Shown here in pieces: positions 12,913 through 41,399 of a DNA stretch of 64,000 nt (the first letter of the stretch is position 1; each line of letters starts with the position of its first letter). Made by a program: the position numbers and the translations under genes. The notes below the pieces were generated by a model. It saw only the letters and a list, made by a program, of their open reading frames with translations, did no database searches and was not told the origin of the DNA. This DNA is from Hypomesus transpacificus (Eukaryota; Chordata; Actinopteri; Osmeriformes; Osmeridae), in assembly GCF_021917145.1 (NCBI RefSeq), contig NC_061063.1, positions 1,018,930-1,082,929 of the forward strand, in the 5' to 3' direction.

Positions 12913-13287
12913 TGAGTGAGGCATGATAGCCCCCATGAACCGAAGCAAGAGTTTAGACTGCAGGAACTGGGGCTTCCTATCCTGTGTCCTTCCCAGAGGA
13001 GAGCTGGTGTATGTGTGTGCGTGTGTGTATGTATGTATGTGTGTGTCTGTGTATGTGTGTGTGTCTGTGCTTGTGTCTGTCTGTGTGTGTGTGTGCCTTG
13101 AACTGTACTGTGCTGAAGGGCAGCACAGACACAGCAATGAAGGGAACAGGGAAGAAATGGGTGAGGTTAGGGGAGGAATGGGTGAGGTTTAAAAGCCTTT
13201 TCTGACTTCTCTTGTCTTATCATGTGTTTGAGGATTTGGAGGAGGCTAGGAAAGAGGAAGCTAGGAGAGAGGAGGTCATGTGTAGAA

Positions 13288-13466
13288 TCAGGTGGCTGAG
13301 CGGTTAGGGAATTGGGCTAGTAATCTGAAGGTCGCCAGTTTGATTCCCGGCCACACCAAATGACGTTGTGTCCTTGGGCAAGGCACTTCACCCTACTTGC
13401 CTCAGGGGAATGTTCCTGTACTTACTGTGAGTCGCTCTGGATAAGAGTGTCCGCTAAATGTAATGA
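13288..13466 (+). mobile_element. tRNA-derived SINE
   Basis: The head has a pol III A box (TGGCTGAGCGG) and a B-box-like segment (AGTTTGATTCC). A shared body contains CCTTGGGCAAGGCACTTCAC. The tail reads CTGGATAAGAGTGTCCGC. Related copies lie at 48313-48500 (-), 48598-48798, 51298-51490 and 62990-63178. Confidence 0.85.
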
Positions 13467-13700
13467 ATCAACAACAACAGTTTGATACATGCTGTAGTTT
13501 ACTTCCTTACCACTGTGTGGCGCTGTCTCTTGAACAGTCTTACTATCTGGTTTAACACACAACTTCATGTACATAGAGATTTGACTGTTCTTCTATGCCA
13601 GGGTTTGCCAACCCTATTCCAAGTTTACAGTACAACCCTGCTCCTGTAGGAGAACTTCCTGTAGGTTTACGCTCCAACTAGGGTCTTCCATCTTTTCGCT

Positions 13701-14235
13701 CTTTTGTCCTCCTTTTGAATCCTTCCTGCCCACCGTAGCAATTGATCACTCGCGTGGGCTTCAGTCCCAAAAAGAAAGACCTCCTTCAAACCTACGTGGA
13801 GTTCAGAACTCCACTTTGCCACTAAGAGCAGCACAGATCAATAACATGCCTTCTGTAAGCTCTGTCACATTGATATAGACGTGAGTAGTAGGAGAAAGGG
13901 GCTTTAGAGTGGCATGCCGCTACAGAACGGCACAAGGATAATGCTACGTCTGACGGGCACTCTTCCTTAACAACATTTTTTGCTCCGAACACAACAACAG
14001 TGGATGATAAAACAACCGCTGCTGAGCTGACCAAATTCTTTCATGCTGTGAAACATCACCACTCTTACAGGAGTTCAGACTGCGGTTTAGACTGTTGACT
14101 TACTAAAATGACTAATGTTATTGTCTTAATTTCATACTAATGGCCCCCATCCCCCCCGGTCAACAACTCTTGGGGATTGTCCTCCTTTTTGGACCCAAGT
14201 GTCCTCCTGCTCAGGGTCATGCTTCTGGTCACCCT
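13701..14235 (-). mobile_element. truncated hAT-like element, inverted copy of 15613-16234
   Basis: This stretch is nearly the reverse complement of the element at 15613. The right side keeps the terminus CTGGTCACCCT; the other terminus (about 80 bp) is missing. A 70-codon open frame is shared by both copies with one residue changed. The other strand shows KHHHSYRSSDC, which resembles fragments of hAT-type transposase proteins (recalled, not searched). It is non-functional. Confidence 0.7.
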
Positions 14236-14247
14236 AACAGTTAGGGA

Positions 14248-14328
14248 TAATTAGCTGCTTGATTTGTTCAATCAAGTTGGTTGCAACTGTTGCAACCAAC
14301 TTGATTGAACAAATCAAGAAGCTAATTA
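14248..14328. repeat. near-perfect palindrome, arms about 39 bp
   Basis: The left arm TAATTAGC...GTTGCAAC is mirrored by GTTGCAAC...GCTAATTA around a very short centre. The arm includes TTGATTTGTTCAATCAAG, itself partly palindromic. It lies 13 bp from the end of the hAT-like fragment. Confidence 0.88.
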
Positions 14329-15612
14329 TTTGAGGCAGGTGTGCTGGAGTGGTGTGGCAGTGAAGACCTACCAGAAGGTATCTCTCCAGGAACAGGGTTA
14401 AAGAGCCCTTCTCACTTAGGTAAGAGAACAGTGTTCAATAATTGTTCTTGATCGTTCCACAACTATTTAGTTGTAGATACAAGTCTTTTGTCTCCTCGCC
14501 TCCTCTTATTTTCCTGAGTGAGTGTATGCCAGTTGGACCAGCACTTCACCACACTCGTTTTTGACATTCGATGTAGCCTATGTGTACGTGTACCAATCAA
14601 AACGTTCTTCTGTTGCCATGTTACACACGGTTCTGTGTAAGATGTTTAAGGTTTCCAACATCCCTTTTCACAGGGTATGGAGCAAATGCATTAATTCTCA
14701 AATGTGTAGTATACAGGTTGAATACTTTGCAAAGAAATACTTTGCAGCTCTTTCAACTGAGAAATAAAAGTTATGAAAGTGCAAGAGGTAAAAGAGGGAA
14801 ATAAGGGGCTTATGCTCGAGTGATGTGCCAAAGTCAGTGCAAGTTGCCTTTGGGACTAATAGGAGCATGTCGTGCAATTTTGTCATTGTGTGCACTGTGC
14901 AAATGAGATGCTAGTTTTGTCAGGCCCCTGGACGTTACAGTTCAAAGCTCGGAGGTAGAAACCCATTTTTCGCAAACATTTGACTCCAAGGCATTCTGTC
15001 TCTCCCCTTCCCATCCTGTCTATCATCCTCTCTTCTCCCATACCTTGTTCTCTCCCTCTGTCGTTTTCTCTCATCCTTTCATCCCCTGCTCTGTGCAATC
15101 CCTCAGGTCAGAGGGAGCTAGCTAGCTAACCGTCTGCCATCACCTAAACAAGACACAACGCTTATGCTAATGCCTATGATTCATTGCGAGGGCCTAACAG
15201 CTTGACCTAGCCCGCTAAGCTAAATTCTAAGCCAGTATGCACACCGACCTGCACTGAATCTAAACAGCTAGCGCGACAGGCTAATTGGTATTGATGGTGA
15301 AGGCTCGGGACAATAAGCAGCGAGCACGGCATGCCAGCAATCTCTCTCCAAACCAGAAATAACCTGGAGGTGTTCTGTTTGCTGTTTTATGCTATTATTG
15401 TTGCACCCTGTCTCATAGTTGAGAGATGTTATTTTGCATTGTGCCTGGTAAATACAGAGCGTTCCTTAACTCCTTATCATTTACTATAGGTACTATTCGT
15501 ATATTGGTTAAGACAAGTGTTGAATGAAACACATTTCAAATGAAACAAAGACTCCCTTTGTTGTGTGTGTGTGTGTGTGTGTGTGGAAACCGGTGGCTGT
15601 TGGGTCGTATTT
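14329..15612. other. no gene seen between the inverted elements
   Basis: About 1.3 kb of unique-looking sequence separates the two inverted elements, with one short GT run at 15563-15585. No exon with good splice sites or a recognisable protein was found. Confidence 0.5.
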
Positions 15613-16234
15613 AGGGTGACCAGAAGCATGACCCTGAGCAGGAGGACACTTGGGTCCAAAAAGGAGGACAATCCCCAAGAGTTGTTGACCGGGGGGGATG
15701 GGGGCCATTAGTATGAAATTAAGACAATAACATTAGTCATTTTAGTAAGTCAACAGTCTAAACCGCAGTCTGAACTCCTGTAAGAGTGGTGATGTTTCAC
15801 AGCATGAAAGAATTTGGTCAGCTCAGCAGCGGTTGTTTTATCATCCACTGTTGTTGTGTTCGGAGCAAAAAATGTTGTTAAGGAAGAGTGCCCGTCAGAC
15901 GTAGCATTATCCTTGTGCCGTTCTGTAGCGGCATGCCGCTCTAAAGCCCCTTTCTCCTACTACTCACGTCTATATCAATGTGACAGAGCTTACAGAAGGC
16001 ATGTTATTGATCTGTGCTGCTCTTAGTGGCAAAGTGGAGTTCTGAACTCCACGTAGGTTTGAAGGAGGTCTTTCTTTTTGGCAGTGAAGCCCACGCGAGT
16101 GGGAAATTGCGACAGTGGGCAGGAAGGATCAAAAAGGAGGACAAAAGGGCAAAAAGGAGGACATGCAACGGCGGTCCGGTCAAAGGGCTGGAAAACCGGA
16201 CTGTCCGGATGAAATCCAGATGTCTGGTCACCCT
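15613..16234 (+). mobile_element. hAT-like non-autonomous element, both termini present
   Basis: It begins AGGGTGACCAG and ends CTGGTCACCCT, an 11-bp terminal inverted repeat. The 622-bp body has no full transposase, only a 70-codon open frame at 15814-16026. No clean 8-bp target duplication was seen. It pairs in inverted orientation with 13701-14235. Confidence 0.75.
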
Positions 16235-16668
16235 TGATCCCTCCTGGCCCAATACAGGAATTGGTGTCGACTCTAAAAGCATTCCATGGTCCAAACTTCT
16301 CATTGAACTAATCTCTATCTTGGCTCTCAAGTTTTATTAAAACTTTCTGGTTATGTTTTCAGATGATTTAACTCGAGACAATTATCATCTCGGTATGCCT
16401 GCGCCTGCGTTAATTGCATATGGCGGGACAAGTTATCCCTTACTTCTCAGCGTGAGAAATGGTTGAAAGGCGCGAGAAATACGAGGTGTTGTGTGAGAGC
16501 GTGAGGAATGGCTGAAATGTGTGAGACTGCACGTGTGAGACGGGCTATCGAGTCTATCTATCTGAACTCATCTCCATCTCTCCTCTCTTCTCCCCAGACA
16601 GTGCTCTCAGCTGGCCCGGATCTCCCACAATGCTTTGCTGAAGCCCCGTCCTCTCGTCCCCCATCAAG

Positions 16669-33006
<16,338 letters not shown>

Positions 33007-34415
33007 TGCCAATGCGGACCGAGGGAGGGAGGGGAGGGGGAGGGGGACTGAACTGGACTGAACCCGTTCCTGGATTCCCTCCTGGAGGTGTTTTCCGTTG
33101 AAAGTCCAACTTGACTCGGCACGCAGGGCCAGATGGGGAAGAGGGGGTTGTTCCCACGACGGCCATACGCGAGAGACAGACTCCTCGTCATCCTCCTTCC
33201 CTCTCCCTCCCTCCCTCTCTCTCTCTCTGTGCGTCGCAGTCGTTCCTCCAGGCTTGGCAGAGCGTTCCCCGAGGTCCCCGTCGCGAGCCCTGCATCGTGT
33301 CTCAACCTGCAGCTCCCTTGCCTAGACCCAGTCAGAGAGGTGTCTGCCTCTGGTGGGAGAGGAACCCGCCAGCACGTCGGCCCAGGGGCGCCCCCCTGTG
33401 GACGGCCTGGTCACTGCGGCGCCTGCTGCCACCTCACCTGATGAATGCCCGGCTGTACCATATTGGTACATGGCGACTCCACTGCGGTCTGGCCCCGCAG
33501 CCCTGGGGAGGGGAGATAGTGAGAGAGAAGAGAGCCCTCGGTGGTAAAGAAAGACTTCCAGGAAGTATTCTGGCCATTATCTCGCCCCTCGGAGGTCGAG
33601 AAAGAGAGAGAGCGGGTTTTCAGAGCTGATTTTACTAGAGGTTCCAGGCGGAACCTCTTCTCTGATGAGAGGAACTCTACTAACACCGTACACACGAATA
33701 TAGTGTTCACACACACGCATACATACAGTGGGAGTTAGCCGGTTAAGATGGAACATTCGAGGGTAACCTGTAGACGCGATTGGCTACCCCATTTTCACAC
33801 TGTTGGTGGTTGGCTGCCGAATTCTCACTCTCTTGCAAGATATTAGTGTGTACGTGCTCACATTCACAACGTCCCCCTTGACTTGAGGGATAAAGCAATA
33901 ACTAACCATAGTTCTCATGCAGGGAGGGCCAACCAGGGAGCTACCACCCTGTTGAAGCTGACCACCAGAACCTTCTCTGGCTCTGGAAAAAAACGTTGTG
34001 TTTTGAAACTGAAAGAGAGATTTTGTGGAATTAAGACTGCTGAGATTAACTCGGGTCGAACACCTGAACCCTGGGTGACTGTCTTGGGGGGGGGGGGCAA
34101 GGTTGTGGGGTCGGGTTCTGGGCGCCCTAACAGGAAAGCCGTCTGTTGGGATGTGTTGTGGAACAAGGATGCTGATTGATCTTCTAGACAGGAAGCTCTG
34201 ACCTGTGCTTGGATCTTCAATGGAGTCTCCAGAGAGCTGAACTAAATCCAGGTCTTCAAGACAGACAGCGCGACCCTGAACAATAGACACGTATTTCAGC
34301 CCTCAGAAATTATTTGCAGTGCTTTGGCACCCTCTTGTGGAAAAGGCTATTATAACAGTGTAACAGAGAACGCTTTTGTGTTGACCATATTGCTATAAAT
34401 GTGGATATTGATGTA

Positions 34416-34421
34416 AATAAA
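34416..34421 (+). terminator. polyadenylation signal of the semaphorin gene
   Basis: AATAAA about 1.4 kb after the stop at 33006. 33007-34440 would be 3' UTR and holds no other gene. Confidence 0.6.
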
Positions 34422-34439
34422 GACAATTGTGGAATTATA

Positions 34440-35991
34440 CTCGCAAATCTTTGGTTGTGTGTCATATGTGGGATTTGGTGAACAGAGCGTGCTGGGAGGA
34501 AGGATGACCATCCATTGTCTGATACTGTTCAAGAAGAAAGACAAACTTCTGTGTGAGTTCCAAAGACTACAGGATGGTAAGTATTTGAAACCTCAACCGC
34601 CCCTGAGGGTATAGTTAGCTTAACCTTGGGAACGTTTCATTTAAGACCGTGAAAGAACGCAATAAAGACAGCGCACCACATTTGATTAGAGATCAACTTT
34701 AATTACCTTCACGATATGCTTCGATCAAGACCTCCAGTTTAATCACGACATCCAACGGCAGGTTCATATTTCGTTTTTTGGCGAAACAACTTTGGAGCTC
34801 CAGCTATCACGAGAGATCAGCAAACGCTAAATCAAGGTGACTAGCTTTGTGTTTTGTTTTGTGCGTTTGTTAGGTAAGGTACATTGGTATCTGTAGTTGG
34901 GGGGGTTAAATAAAAGTCCATAAAGTAATTCAGCTTGTCAAAAACACGAGACGATAGATACTATAAATATAAAAATGTTTACCAACTATAAATATAAAAA
35001 TGTTTACCAACTAGCTAACTACATTTGGAAATCTCTAATGTCACATAAAACAATCTCATGATTACATTGTCAATAAAATACTTGAAATTGATATTTTCAT
35101 TCAAAAAGATCTGTAAAGCCATCCCTATTTCAAATCTCTATACAGACCTATTTATAAAACTGAAATAACTACTGAAAATGACCAAAACAAATGAATACAA
35201 AGTTTGCTTTCTGTGTAGTTGTGGCATCATTAAAATTATTGCTCATTTTCAGTGCTCATATTCCAGTACTGCAGCCCAACCTTCCTCTAACGACATTGTG
35301 CAGTCGGGTGTCCTTGAACTTTCCAGAAGAACAGGCTTGAATCTGGGTTGTCACCTTCAGCACCATCATCCTCGTTTCCACTTGTCTATCTGGATGCTTC
35401 CGTTCTCCCTCGGCATCACTACACCAGAGAGGCTTGAGCCGCTTTAGTACTGTGTCTGCTGCTCTAAGTAGTGTTTGGGTTTAGCTCCATTCAGAAACAG
35501 ATGTAGTAGTGCCACGAAATCTCCTCATTCAAACTATCTCCTTCCTCCCCCCACATTCAGAACATATCACTTCAAATACCATATATACAGTACTACAAAT
35601 TACCACAGTACTACATAATACCATATATACAGTATTACAATCTAAAACAGACAACTTTGTTCTTGGAAGAAAGAAAAGTTGAGATGAGATGGTTAAACTC
35701 AGTTTCATGCAATCTCTTCAATGACATCACAAAGACCTATGGAGGTAGCAGGTAAACGTTCCGACTTTTCTCTCGTTTTGTACAGTTCATTTCTTGTGTC
35801 GTCTTCCACGTTGCATAATTACTATTAGACTCCCAAGATGGACATTCGGTCAGGTCACCTCTAGGGAATTGTAGTCTTTAAACACGGCCCCCTGTGGGAG
35901 TGTAGTCTTGAACCAGGTCACTGTAGCTTGTCTGGTTCCTGTGTATGAGACGGGCTGGGTCAGGGGTCAGGGGTCAGGGTGGTAGCAGGAC
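34440..35991. other. intergenic / tmem65 3' UTR
   Basis: This lies between the semaphorin poly(A) signal and the tmem65 stop, probably tmem65 3' UTR in part. A 26-bp direct duplication (ACTATAAATATAAAAATG) sits at about 34955-35010. No coding exon was seen and no clear minus-strand AATAAA was found. Confidence 0.5.
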
Positions 35992-36204
35992 CTAGGCGTT
36001 TGGGGCTGTTAGGGCTGCCTTCCTCTTCTTCTTCTCCTCCTCGTCATCATCGCTGAGGAAGAAGAGGGGGAACATCCCCAGGATGCAGCCGATCGTCACT
36101 CCAATGGCCTTACCCTGGACACAGCAGCACAGGGTCACACACACACACAGCAGCAGCACAAGGTCACACACACCAGGAGCACTGAGTTATCACACACAGA
36201 TGTA

Positions 36205-36240
<36 letters not shown>

Positions 36241-36624
36241 AGCACTCAGTTATCACACGCACCACAAGGGCACAGGGTTGGCTATCACACCCGTACAGCA
36301 CATCAACACAGGTTTAGCCATCATTTTAGGGTGGGGATTCCTCAAACGGTCAAGGCCAACCAACACTACCACACAGCATCATACATCTCATTCTCTCATG
36401 ACGAATGAGTTTAGAGTATTGACCTTGGGGGTTTCTTTTAAAAGACACTTTTAATGCCATGATGAGCAGGTATGAATCACACCCCCCACACACGCACACA
36501 CACACACACGCTCACCATGTGAGAGCTGACTCTGGTCTGCCACATGTCCGCCTGCTTGGGGGTGAGATCAGGGCCCTGCATCCCTAACCTGGAGGCTAGG
36601 GCCTCCACATAGCCTGCCAGCCTG

Positions 36625-36656
<32 letters not shown>

Positions 36657-39600
36657 AGCTGTGAGCATTTGGCATGATCTGAAGACAAATGGTGTCCCTT
36701 TATAGGATGGAAAACAGGATTCCTGTCTACGAGGAAACACAGTTCAGTAGTAAAGCATTTGACAGCAGATCAAGCGGTTGTCGGTCCCCCTGTCGTTTGG
36801 GTCATGGATACATTGCTATCATGACATCCATCACGGTTTCTATAGAAACAGAACCCAGTGTTGCCCGGTTGGACACCTGGCTGTCCAGGGCCATGTGTGT
36901 TCTGGTTATGTTGTTGTGCTTAGGAACGGTTGTGCTGTGTGCGGTTGCTGTAGGTGTGTTGCGGTCGTGCTGTCGTTGACGTACCCCAGTCCGGCCAGGT
37001 CCGACACCAGGTTGCCGAGGGCAGCAGCTGAGAGGAGAGCGCAGCACAGAGAGAGGGATGATTGACAGCTAATAACAACAACAACAACATGATTCGAGCT
37101 GTGTGTGTGTGTGTGTGTTTGAGAGGCTCTTACCTGCCATGGTGGATATGCCAAAGGTGATCCCTATAGACATCTCAATCTGGGTGCCCTACAGACAACA
37201 CACCGAAACACGGCATACTGTCAAACCACAGTGAATGGAACTGCTCCACACACACACACCCCAACATGTGAGAACTTGTGAGGACCAAGACAATGTCCCC
37301 ACAGGGCCAAGCGTTTCTTCTTTTCCATGTTTAACACGCCCCAGCGCGCGCGCACGCACGCACACACACACACACAGGATAATAAACACGAGAACATGAG
37401 ATGAGCGCTCCCCCCACACACACCGTGAGAACATGCGGAGGGCCTACCACTTACGGCTGCTATCATGATGGCGTTGTCTAGGAAACCAAAACCAACGAAG
37501 GGGATGGAGTTATGGAAGAGAACTGTAGAAGAGAGAGAAAGGGGAGATATCTTTAAAACACAGCAGTTAAGAGTGTGTGTGTCTGTGTTAGGGGTGGGCG
37601 GTATACCGGTATGAACGCGAATACCGGTATTGCGTTGTGCCACGATATGGATTTTGCCATTTCACGATATATTCATAAATGTATTCGTAAAGTGTTTCTG
37701 TTTGGTATAAAATATAAGTCAAGTGATACTGCCTAGTGGGCTAGTTCAAATGTGTATCTTTTACAACAACAAAAAACATGCAGCATGGACGCTGCACGCA
37801 TTGTGCCAGCCAATGAAAGTCAACAAACAAGCTAGCGCAACTCCAGAGGAAGCAAACATTCACATGAGTAAACTGCTTTTGTTGGTGTTGTTAATAATGT
37901 CTGAAAATAACGCCATTGGGGTTGATTTTGGCGGACAAAGAAGAATTGTAAAAAAAAAGATGCACACTAGGGCTTGGGGCAGATCTAGAGATTTTCATTC
38001 GGGGTGGAAATGGGGTGGTAGAAGGAAGTTGTTGGGTGGCCTCCTGGAGGCGAATCAAACCCAAAGTAGGGAGGTAGAGTACTTCCTATGATAAATGATT
38101 AGGCTAGATATTTGTAGTTTAAATTAAACAGTAACATTAATATTATTTAGGAAATGTTCTGTAATGTACAAATAATATTTTTCCATGGGAAGATTGAGGT
38201 TCATGTTGTTTAATTGTAACTTGTTTCACTACATGCTCTTATGGTTCTTCCCTTTGGAACTGTTTTTTCACAATGTATGCTTCATGTTGTGGTTACCCGC
38301 AATGTTTGGGGCTATCTCGTTATGATCAGAGACCTATGCACTTTTGTAAAGCTCTCTCTTGGAAGTCACTTTGGATAAAAGCGTCTGCTAAATGCATTTA
38401 GTTTTTTTAAATGGCACCCCTTAGATCCGCCACTGGCTAGGGGAGGCTGGGAGGTTGGGAGGATGGAGGCTGGGAGGTTGGGGGAGGCTGGGAGGTTGGG
38501 AGGATGGAGGCTGGGAGGTTGGGGGAGGCTGGGAGGTTGGAAGCTGGGAGGATGGGGGAGGTTGGGAGGATGGAGGCTGGGAGGATGGGGGAGGCTGGGA
38601 GGATGGGGGAGGCTGGGAGGATGGAGGCTGGGAGCATGGAGGCTGGGAGGATGGGATGTTTAGAGGAGGCTGGGTAGACAGTTCGGATGCTTCTTTCTTA
38701 CCATATTTGATCTGTGCTCTTGTGGGCGGAGTAGGCTGCAACGTCTCTGCAACACACACACACACACAACTTGTCAAAATCTGCTGTTGCGTTTCCGGAC
38801 AGAAAAAGAACTGGAGCGTCAGGTTCCATGACAGAAGACAGACTGAGCAGGCAGTATCAAAACACACCAGAGAAAGTCACAATAGCACCAGCATTTACAT
38901 ACCATTCGATTATTTTAGCAACATACACAGTACAGAACGTACAGCAGAAACTCGAATCAGAAGTGCATCCGTTTTCACAGCTTTTTGGTGACAGGGAACG
39001 GCCTATGTTTACCAGGCACAGTGCAAAATAACATCTCAGCAAATAGAGGACGGCGCAGCAACAATGATATCTCAGCTCCAGTATTACATAGCACAGCGCA
39101 GCCAGATGTTAGGAGCAACATCAAACTGCACTGCGATAGTCTCGTATGCTGAGACAACAACAAACACTGCGCCATGGTCTTCATTCAGCCATCAGGCACC
39201 ACATGAACGCCAGGGGCCTCCAGACTCCCTGCTCAGTGGTGTGGCTGTGCCGGAACATTCTGACTGAGCAGGATAGAAACTAGAGCTGCCTGGACTCTCT
39301 TTGGGTCACTGGGGCACAGAGCATTCTGGGAAGGGGTCATGGAAGCTTCACATGTTATTTATGGGAGCCTTCGGCTCCTCAAGAGTCCTTCACTGTGTGT
39401 GTGTCCAGTCCGAAGCACACACACACACACACACACACATAGCCTAATATGAAGGCATAGTGGAAAGAGAGGGGGGAGAGTGTCTATTCTTGGACAGGGG
39501 GCTTCAGCTACGATAGTAATAAACTGTAGTTAAACTGTGGTCAAACTGTAGTCAATCAGTTGTTAAACTGTAGTCATACTGCAGTCTCAGTTTTCAAACT

Positions 39601-39813
39601 GTAGTTCAGCCACGACTGAGGATTCAGCCACGATAGTAATAAACTGTAGTTAAACCGGTCATACTGTAGTCAAACTGTGGTCAATAAGTTGTTAAACTGT
39701 AGTTAATCAGTTGGCAAACTGCAGTCAAACTGGAGTCAGACTATTCTTTAAGTTGTCAAACTGTAGTCAAGTCAAAAAGGCAGAACTTTGGCGGGGGTAG
39801 AACATGCAGGGCT

Positions 39814-39844
<31 letters not shown>

Positions 39845-41346
39845 GTGGTGCAAACACACTTGGCTATACCCAGTGGCGCTAACCCTGAGCTGGGAGCTGG
39901 ACTGGCAGGATCTCTGCTGCTTGACTTATCTGAAAAACGAGTTTACACATCAGTCAGGATCCCACGTGCTGAGTACATATGACCAAGCCCCAGTTTCCCT
40001 GACAACCACATATCAACATGGACCATCACAGAGGGTCTGGAACAAGGGTCCACATCCACTCGGGGTTCAAGTTCAGTCAGGTATTCCGTCATCCTATCGT
40101 CCAGTCATCCTATTGTCCAGTCAACCTGTCATTCAGTCAACCATGCATTACCTGACAGGGTGTGGCTAGCACTACACAGACAGTGAAAAACACGCCATGG
40201 ATGTACGGAATGTTCCAGATATAGAGAAGAAGGAGAGAGAGAGTGAGTGAGAGACAGTGAGTGAGAGACAGTGAGTGAGAAAGAGAGTGAGAGAATGAAA
40301 GGAGATAGAAGAAGAGTGAATAAAGGGAGTGAGAAAGAAGGAAAGGATAAAGACAGAATGAAAGGAGAGAAGGAGAGTTAGAAGGAAACTCGTTCCAGAG
40401 AAACAGGGGAAAGTGAAAGACTGGGGCAGTCAGATGTAACTGCTTTGGTAGAGGTAGAGAGAGGTAGAGAGAGAGGTAGAGAGAGAGGTAGAGAGAGAGG
40501 GAGAGAGAGAGAGAGAGAGAGAGATGAGTCAGAGTGCTTACAGTCAGAGGTTTGGCTTTGGTTGGGATGGGAAACAGAAAATGGAGCCATCAACGGAGTT
40601 CTCCTCCATGGACTATGGGTGTGGCAAGCTCTTACACACACACACACACACTTTCTCTCTATGCATCTCTCTTAGACACACACATAGGTAGAAGTGTACA
40701 CACCACAGACCAATACAGGTCACACCCACCACACAACACAGGCCTACCTCCCTTTCATACACACACTTTAGTCAATATACTTCCCCACACAGATAACCTA
40801 CCACAACAGTTCATACACATCACTCCCCAGTTACGAAATCTGTCCCACAAACCACACAACCATATATCAAGTGTTGAGTGAATCTATGAGAGAACAGTGA
40901 CAGTTCAAAACGTGCAGTACAACTTTCATATTCCATAGAAACTAAGTGCTCACCAAAAACCATGGACGTATAATATATCATTTACTTTTGGCCCCACATC
41001 AATAAACGAATGTACACGGGTAGTAGAATAGTGGCATTATCTCCTGGTATGTCTCAAGTCATCCCTTATGACTTAGCTTACCTTGAGCTATGGCTATGGA
41101 CTCGAAGCTCTGCAGTTCCATGAGCAAGCACGTCCTCTCCTTGGGGTGCAAGCTGTAGATGAAGTCCTTTGCACTCTTTGGGGAGTTCAGGGGCTCGCGG
41201 GGCTCGTTGCGCCCGCGGGTACCCATCTGGCAGCTGTGAATATGGGGCACGATCGGAACCTTTCTGACGGTGACCGCCGGATCCAGCGCTGATCGGGACA
41301 GGAGGACGGCGGGTCGTAAAGACCTCTGTAGGCAAAGCTTAATCAT
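35992..41346 (-). CDS. tmem65: transmembrane protein 65 (7 coding exons)
   Basis: TMEM65 is an inner mitochondrial membrane protein, also reported at cardiac intercalated discs. Exons 5' to 3': 41346-41082, 38746-38702, 37522-37455, 37188-37134, 37027-36985, 36621-36516, 36114-35992. Phases close exactly to 705 nt, 234 aa (human 240). Exon 1 gives a basic N-terminus (MIKLCLQRSLRP) fitting a mitochondrial presequence, then AKDFIYSLHPKERTCLL and FESIAIAQ. Later exons give IPFVGFGFLDNAIMIAAGTQ, STMAAAALGNLVSDLAGLGL and AGYVEALASRLG, then LTPKQADMWQTR and GVTIGCILGMFPLFF, with about three membrane spans. The acidic/basic tail ends AALTAPNA. A good acceptor at 41378 suggests a 5' UTR exon further up, so an in-frame upstream ATG was not chosen. 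TMEM65 next to rnf139 and tatdn1 matches human 8q24.13. Confidence 0.95.
36202..36238. repeat. (CA)n microsatellite
   Basis: About 37 bp of CA in the last tmem65 intron. Confidence 0.85.
36623..36651. repeat. (CA)n abutting a tmem65 splice acceptor
   Basis: On the minus strand this reads (TG)n GCAG immediately before the exon at 36621-36516. The usual polypyrimidine tract is replaced by TG dinucleotides. Confidence 0.85.
37589..37960 (+). mobile_element. 5' fragment of a hAT-like element
   Basis: It begins TAGGGGTGGGCGGTATACC, a typical terminus, and continues with CACGATAT motifs. A short open frame begins MSENNAIGVDFGGQ near 37897. No matching right terminus was found, so it is truncated. 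It lies in tmem65 intron 2. Confidence 0.55.
38195..38402 (+). mobile_element. SINE-like repeat
   Basis: Related to 29290-29548, with tail TTGGATAAAAGCGTCTGC. It is followed by CCCCTTAGATCCGCCACTGG, a common transposon end in fish, suggesting nested insertions. Confidence 0.6.
38437..38665. repeat. GGCTGGGAGG minisatellite
   Basis: Tandem GGCTGGGAGGTTGGGGGA / GGATGG variants, about 230 bp, in tmem65 intron 2, ending about 40 bp from the exon at 38702-38746. Confidence 0.88.
39814..39842. repeat. poly-G run of about 29 bases
   Basis: Uninterrupted G run in tmem65 intron 1. Its exact length is uncertain in any assembly. Confidence 0.85.
40450..40524. repeat. (GA)n tract
   Basis: AGAGAGGTAGAG and GA dinucleotides of about 75 bp in tmem65 intron 1. 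Confidence 0.85.
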
Positions 41347-41399
41347 GATAGCAACGCTGGTGTTCCACGTACAATATCTGAAATGAAAGAAGCTCAAAT

